NCBI RefSeq assembly: GCF_003931565.1
Contig: NZ_RRYI01000007.1
Location: forward strand, 207,014 to 271,013
DNA from: Caulobacter sp. 602-1
GTDB lineage: Bacteria; Pseudomonadota; Alphaproteobacteria; Caulobacterales; Caulobacteraceae
Length of the DNA stretch: 64,000 nt
Direction: 5' to 3'
Under the pieces are notes generated by a model, which saw only the letters and a list, made by a program, of their open reading frames with translations, searched no databases and was not told where the DNA came from. Shown piece after piece: positions 61,045 through 64,000 of the stretch (position 1 is the stretch's first letter; every line of letters starts with the position of its first letter). The translations under genes were made by a program, and so were the position numbers.

Positions 61045-62733
61045 TCAAGCGTATTGCTTGAAATCGGCGTCGTCGGCGTCAGGTCCGCCGTTGGTCAGGT
61101 CCAGCGCGAAGCCGGCCACGCGGGCCTGCTGGGCGGCGACCGGACGGGTGGCCGGCTTGGCGGGCGCCTTGCGGACCGCGCTGGTCTGTGCCGGACGCTT
61201 GACCGGGGCGGCCTTGCGGACCGGCGCCCGCTGGCCGCCGTGCGCGTCCGTGCGGAAATAAGAGATCGAGGCCTGCAGTTCCTCGGCCTGGGCGGCGAGC
61301 TCCTCCGAGGTGGCCGACATCTCTTCCGAGGCGCTGGCGTTCTGCTGCGTGACCTTGTCCAGTTGCTGGATGGCCTCGTTGATCTGCGAGGAGCCGATGT
61401 CCTGTTCGCGGCAGGCGGCGCTGATCTCGGCGACCAGTTCGGCGGTCTTGCGGATGTTCGGCACCAGGCTGGTCAGCATCTCGCCGGCCGATTGGGCGGC
61501 CTTGACGGTGTCGGACGACACCGCGCTGATCTCCGAGGCGGCGGTCTGCGAGCGCTCGGCCAGCTTGCGCACTTCCGAGGCGACGACCGCGAAGCCACGG
61601 CCATGTTCGCCGGCCCGGGCGGCTTCGACAGCCGCGTTCAGGGCCAGCAGGTCGGTCTGACGGGCGATCTCCTGCACGATGGTGATCTTCTCGGCGATCG
61701 TCTGCATGGCGTCGACGGCCTTGCTGACGGCTTGGCCCGAGCTTTCCGCGTCGACGGCCGACTGGCGGGCGATCTTCTCGGTCTGGGCGGCGTTGTCGGC
61801 GTTCTGCTTGATGTTGGCGGCCATCTCTTCCATCGAGGCCGAAGCCTGTTCGGCGGCGGACGCCTGCTCGGTGGCGCCCTGGCTCATCTGCTCCGAGGTC
61901 GCCGAAAGCTCCTGGCTGCCAGCCGAGACATTCTCCGAAGCCGAGATCGCGTCGGCGACCACGCCGCGCAGGCGCTCGATCATGACGTTCACATGGCCCA
62001 GCAGGTCGCCGATCTCGTCGCGGGTAGTGACGTCGACCGACTTGGTCAGGTCGCCGTCGGCCACCATCTTCACGGCGTCCGAGGCGCGATTCAGGCCCTT
62101 GCTGACGGCCATCGAGATGTAGAGCGCCGCGCCGGCGGCGCCGAGCAGCGAGAGGACCGACAGGCCGATCAGCAGGTTACGTGTGCTGGCGAAATCGCTA
62201 TCGGCCTTGGCGGTCGCGCTCTCCAGCTGAGCCTTCGACAGCTCGACCAGTTCCTCCACGCGAGCGCCGGCCTCGATCACGGCCTTGCGGCCTTCCCCCA
62301 TCGACAGGGCGGAGGCCTCGACGTCCCGGTCGGCGGTCGTGAACGCCAGCACGCGGGCGTGGACATCCATCATCTGGTTGAAGGAGTCGCCCAAGGCTTT
62401 CCACCTCGGCTTGCCTTCGGCCGTCGCCAGCCCTTCGGCCTTGGTCAGCAGGGCGTCGAACGCCTGACGCTCCTTCTCGATCGAGGCTTCGAGTTTGTTC
62501 ACTTCCTCGGGCGAGCCGACGAGGATCATGTTCTTCTCGGCGCGCACGACGTTCAACAGGTGGATGTTGAGCTGCTGGGCCGCTTCGAGGCGCGTGGCCG
62601 GGCCGTCAACCACGTCGTTGAGAGCCTTGTTCGTCTTGGCCAGATTGGTGATGCCGAAGACGTTGCCGATGAGCAGCAAGGCGATCACGAACCCGAAGGC
62701 CAGGCCGAGCTGAAGCTTGATGGTCAGTCGCAT
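61045..62733 (-). CDS. Methyl-accepting chemotaxis protein (receptor A)
   Basis: The 562-residue receptor has TM1 (about 10-30), a periplasmic four-helix sensor, TM2 (about 190-212), HAMP (MVADGDLTKSVDVTTRDEIGDLL) and the same signalling domain as receptor B, ending after a Pro/Ala/Lys linker in ARVAGFALDLTNGG and FKQYA. The N-terminal 220 residues are only loosely similar to receptor B. It lies 37 bases upstream of receptor B and 16 downstream of cheW, so both receptors are in one operon. Confidence 0.96.
   Translation of the reverse strand: MRLTIKLQLGLAFGFVIALLLIGNVFGITNLAKTNKALNDVVDGPATRLEAAQQLNIHLLNVVRAEKNMILVGSPEEVNKLEASIEKERQAFDALLTKAEGLATAEGKPRWKALGDSFNQMMDVHARVLAFTTADRDVEASALSMGEGRKAVIEAGARVEELVELSKAQLESATAKADSDFASTRNLLIGLSVLSLLGAAGAALYISMAVSKGLNRASDAVKMVADGDLTKSVDVTTRDEIGDLLGHVNVMIERLRGVVADAISASENVSAGSQELSATSEQMSQGATEQASAAEQASASMEEMAANIKQNADNAAQTEKIARQSAVDAESSGQAVSKAVDAMQTIAEKITIVQEIARQTDLLALNAAVEAARAGEHGRGFAVVASEVRKLAERSQTAASEISAVSSDTVKAAQSAGEMLTSLVPNIRKTAELVAEISAACREQDIGSSQINEAIQQLDKVTQQNASASEEMSATSEELAAQAEELQASISYFRTDAHGGQRAPVRKAAPVKRPAQTSAVRKAPAKPATRPVAAQQARVAGFALDLTNGGPDADDADFKQYA
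61247..61979 (-). repeat. Near-identical 733-bp signalling segment, copy in receptor A
   Basis: Partner of 59404-60136. The abrupt change from near identity to weak similarity at both ends fits gene conversion between tandem receptor genes or recent duplication followed by exchange of sensor domains. Confidence 0.85.
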
Positions 62734-62749
62734 GGGAAACTCCGGGCGA

Positions 62750-63235
62750 TCAGCGTTGAGCGGTGTGAAGGGCGGTGACGGGCGCCGACTGTCCTCGGGC
62801 GGCGAAGATCTGGCCGAGGTCTGGCAGGACGATCACGTCGCTGTTGCGACGCACCAGGCGGCGGATGAAGTCGGCCCGCCAGCGCATGCCGACGCGCGGA
62901 ACCTCTTCGGTGGTGTCGGCGACGATCGAGGTCACCTCGTGAACCTTGTCGGCGCGCAGGCCGATCAGGGTCGGCTCGCCGTCCAACGGGTGTTCGATGA
63001 CGACGATGCGGTTGTCGATCGTGGTCTCGCCAACGGTCATGCCGAAGGCCAGGCGCAGATCGACGAGCGGGATCACCCGGCCGCGGAAGTTGATCACCGC
63101 GCCGACGAACGGCGGCGCGCCGGGAACCGGCGTCTCGGGCAGCAGGTCCAGGACCTCGCGCACATAGCCGGCCTCAAGGGCGAAGGTCTCGCCCTGCAGG
63201 TCGAAGGTCAGGGCCTCGATGGTGTCTTGTGTCAT
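62750..63235 (-). CDS. cheW: Chemotaxis coupling protein CheW (copy 1)
   Basis: The 161-residue single CheW domain begins IEALTFDLQGETFALEAGYV and has VPGAPPFVGAVINFRGRVIPLVDLRLAFGM and VIEHPLDGEPTLIGLRADKVHEV. I chose ATG 63235, preceded by GAGGGGAAAG; a longer frame extends into cheA. It follows cheA by 11 bases and precedes receptor A by 16. Confidence 0.95.
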   Translation of the reverse strand: MTQDTIEALTFDLQGETFALEAGYVREVLDLLPETPVPGAPPFVGAVINFRGRVIPLVDLRLAFGMTVGETTIDNRIVVIEHPLDGEPTLIGLRADKVHEVTSIVADTTEEVPRVGMRWRADFIRRLVRRNSDVIVLPDLGQIFAARGQSAPVTALHTAQR

Positions 63236-63246
63236 CGTCTTTCCCC

Positions 63247-64000
63247 TCACCCCGCCGCGCGCATTTGCGCGTCGTGGCGTTGGCCCAGGCTGACCAGGGC
63301 GGCGATGTCCAGGATGAGGGCGACGCCGCCGTCGCCCATGATGGTCGCGCCCGAGAAGGCGCCGACATCGGCGTGGAAGCTGGACAGCGGCTTGATGACC
63401 GTCTGGTGGTCGCCGAGGATCTGGTCGACGACCAGGCCCACCCGGTCCTGGCCGGTGGCGACGACGACGATCTTCTGGTGTGGATCGGGCGGGGTTCCCG
63501 TCGCGAACTGCTCGCGCAGGCGGATGAACGGCACCAGTTCGTCGCGAAGCGTGATCAGGCTGCGCCCCGTGGAGCGCAGGTCCTGGGTCGGGGTCAGCTC
63601 GACGCATTCCTCGACCGTGGCCAGCGGAATGACGTAGCGGCCCGAGCCGACGCGGACCAGCAGGCCGTCGATGATCGCCAGGGTCAGCGGGATGCGCAGC
63701 GACACAACCGAACCCTCGCCGGGCGTGCTGGCGATCTCGATCGAGCCGCGCAGGCCCTCGATGGTCTTCTTGACCACGTCCATGCCGACGCCGCGACCCG
63801 ACAGGTTGGTGATCGCCGCGGCGGTCGAGAAGCCGGGGGCGAAGATCAGCTGCAGCAGCTCGTTGTCGCTCAGCGTCTGACCGGGCTGGATCAGGCCGTT
63901 CTCCTCGGCCTTGGCGCGGACGCGGGCGCGGTCGACGCCGCGGCCGTCGTCGGTGATGGTGATCACCACCTCGGCGCCGGACTGGCGGGCGGCCAGCATG
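63247..64000 (-). CDS. cheA: Chemotaxis histidine kinase CheA (C-terminal part, N-terminus outside the window)
   Basis: The visible 251 residues are the end of the HATPase domain (ITDDGRGVDRARVRAKA, IFAPGFSTAAAITNLSGRGVGMDVVKKTIE: N/G boxes) followed by the CheW-like regulatory domain (LTLAIIDGLLVRVGSGRYVIPLATVEEC to GDGGVALILDIAALV). The histidine phosphotransfer, P2 and dimerisation domains lie beyond the right edge. It heads the visible che operon order cheA-cheW-mcp-mcp-cheW-cheR-cheB. Confidence 0.95.
   Translation of the reverse strand, partial: MLAARQSGAEVVITITDDGRGVDRARVRAKAEENGLIQPGQTLSDNELLQLIFAPGFSTAAAITNLSGRGVGMDVVKKTIEGLRGSIEIASTPGEGSVVSLRIPLTLAIIDGLLVRVGSGRYVIPLATVEECVELTPTQDLRSTGRSLITLRDELVPFIRLREQFATGTPPDPHQKIVVVATGQDRVGLVVDQILGDHQTVIKPLSSFHADVGAFSGATIMGDGGVALILDIAALVSLGQRHDAQMRAAG

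Overview
The window is high-GC, densely coded bacterial chromosome and looks like an alphaproteobacterium of the Caulobacter group. Pointers to this are a tRNA-His whose discriminator base is A73 with no genomic G-1, LexA-box syntax GAAC-N7-GAAC, EcfG-type promoters GGAAC-N17-CGTT, two large TonB-dependent receptors with TonB/ExbB/ExbD, paired chemoreceptors sharing a C-terminal tail, and the conserved block hisD-UPF0262-LMW phosphatase-infA-maf-rne/rng-yacG-tRNA-Phe. I see no insertion sequence, prophage, integrase or CRISPR array.

Positions 1-7 kb: a partial ThiO-like oxidase, a PraR-like HTH regulator, then a DNA-repair island of topoisomerase IB, Ku and LigD (with a very acidic small protein). 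Good EcfG-type promoter matches precede topoisomerase IB and Ku, and a weaker one precedes the LigD pair. 7-9.8 kb: an Ohr-like protein lacking the resolving cysteine, LysR and AraC-type regulators, and HU. 9.8-12.5 kb: a LexA box followed by a two-gene operon, a radical SAM protein and a DUF4130-UdgX fusion carrying the KRRIH motif of covalent uracil-DNA binders. 12.6-15.7 kb: hemerythrin-like protein, hybrid histidine kinase and YfiR-like protein.

15.8-27.8 kb: tRNA-His, the exbB-exbD-tonB operon, tRNA-Phe, the infA/maf/yacG and hisD housekeeping block, an NCS1 permease, DUF2948-murA, and tRNA-Thr with an unusual anticodon-stem mismatch. 27.8-33.1 kb: a beta-oxidation operon (thiolase, FadJ-type bifunctional enzyme, acetyl-CoA hydrolase/transferase). 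33.7-35.9 kb: katG with an OxyR-like site upstream. 36-40.9 kb: an EmrAB-NodT tripartite efflux operon divergent from a TetR repressor, with two near-identical 17-bp palindromic operators in the divergent promoter region.

41-54.9 kb: a catabolic gene cluster of thiolase, HSD17B4-like SDR, acyl-CoA synthetase, secreted carboxylesterase, TonB-dependent receptor, MFS transporter, two paralogous TetR regulators and a second TonB-dependent receptor. Three promoter regions share an operator-like sequence. The simplest reading is a regulon for uptake, ester cleavage, CoA activation and chain shortening of an unidentified hydrophobic ester. 55-64 kb: a chemotaxis cluster, cheA-cheW-mcp-mcp-cheW-cheR-cheB, facing a soluble degenerate MCP-like protein.
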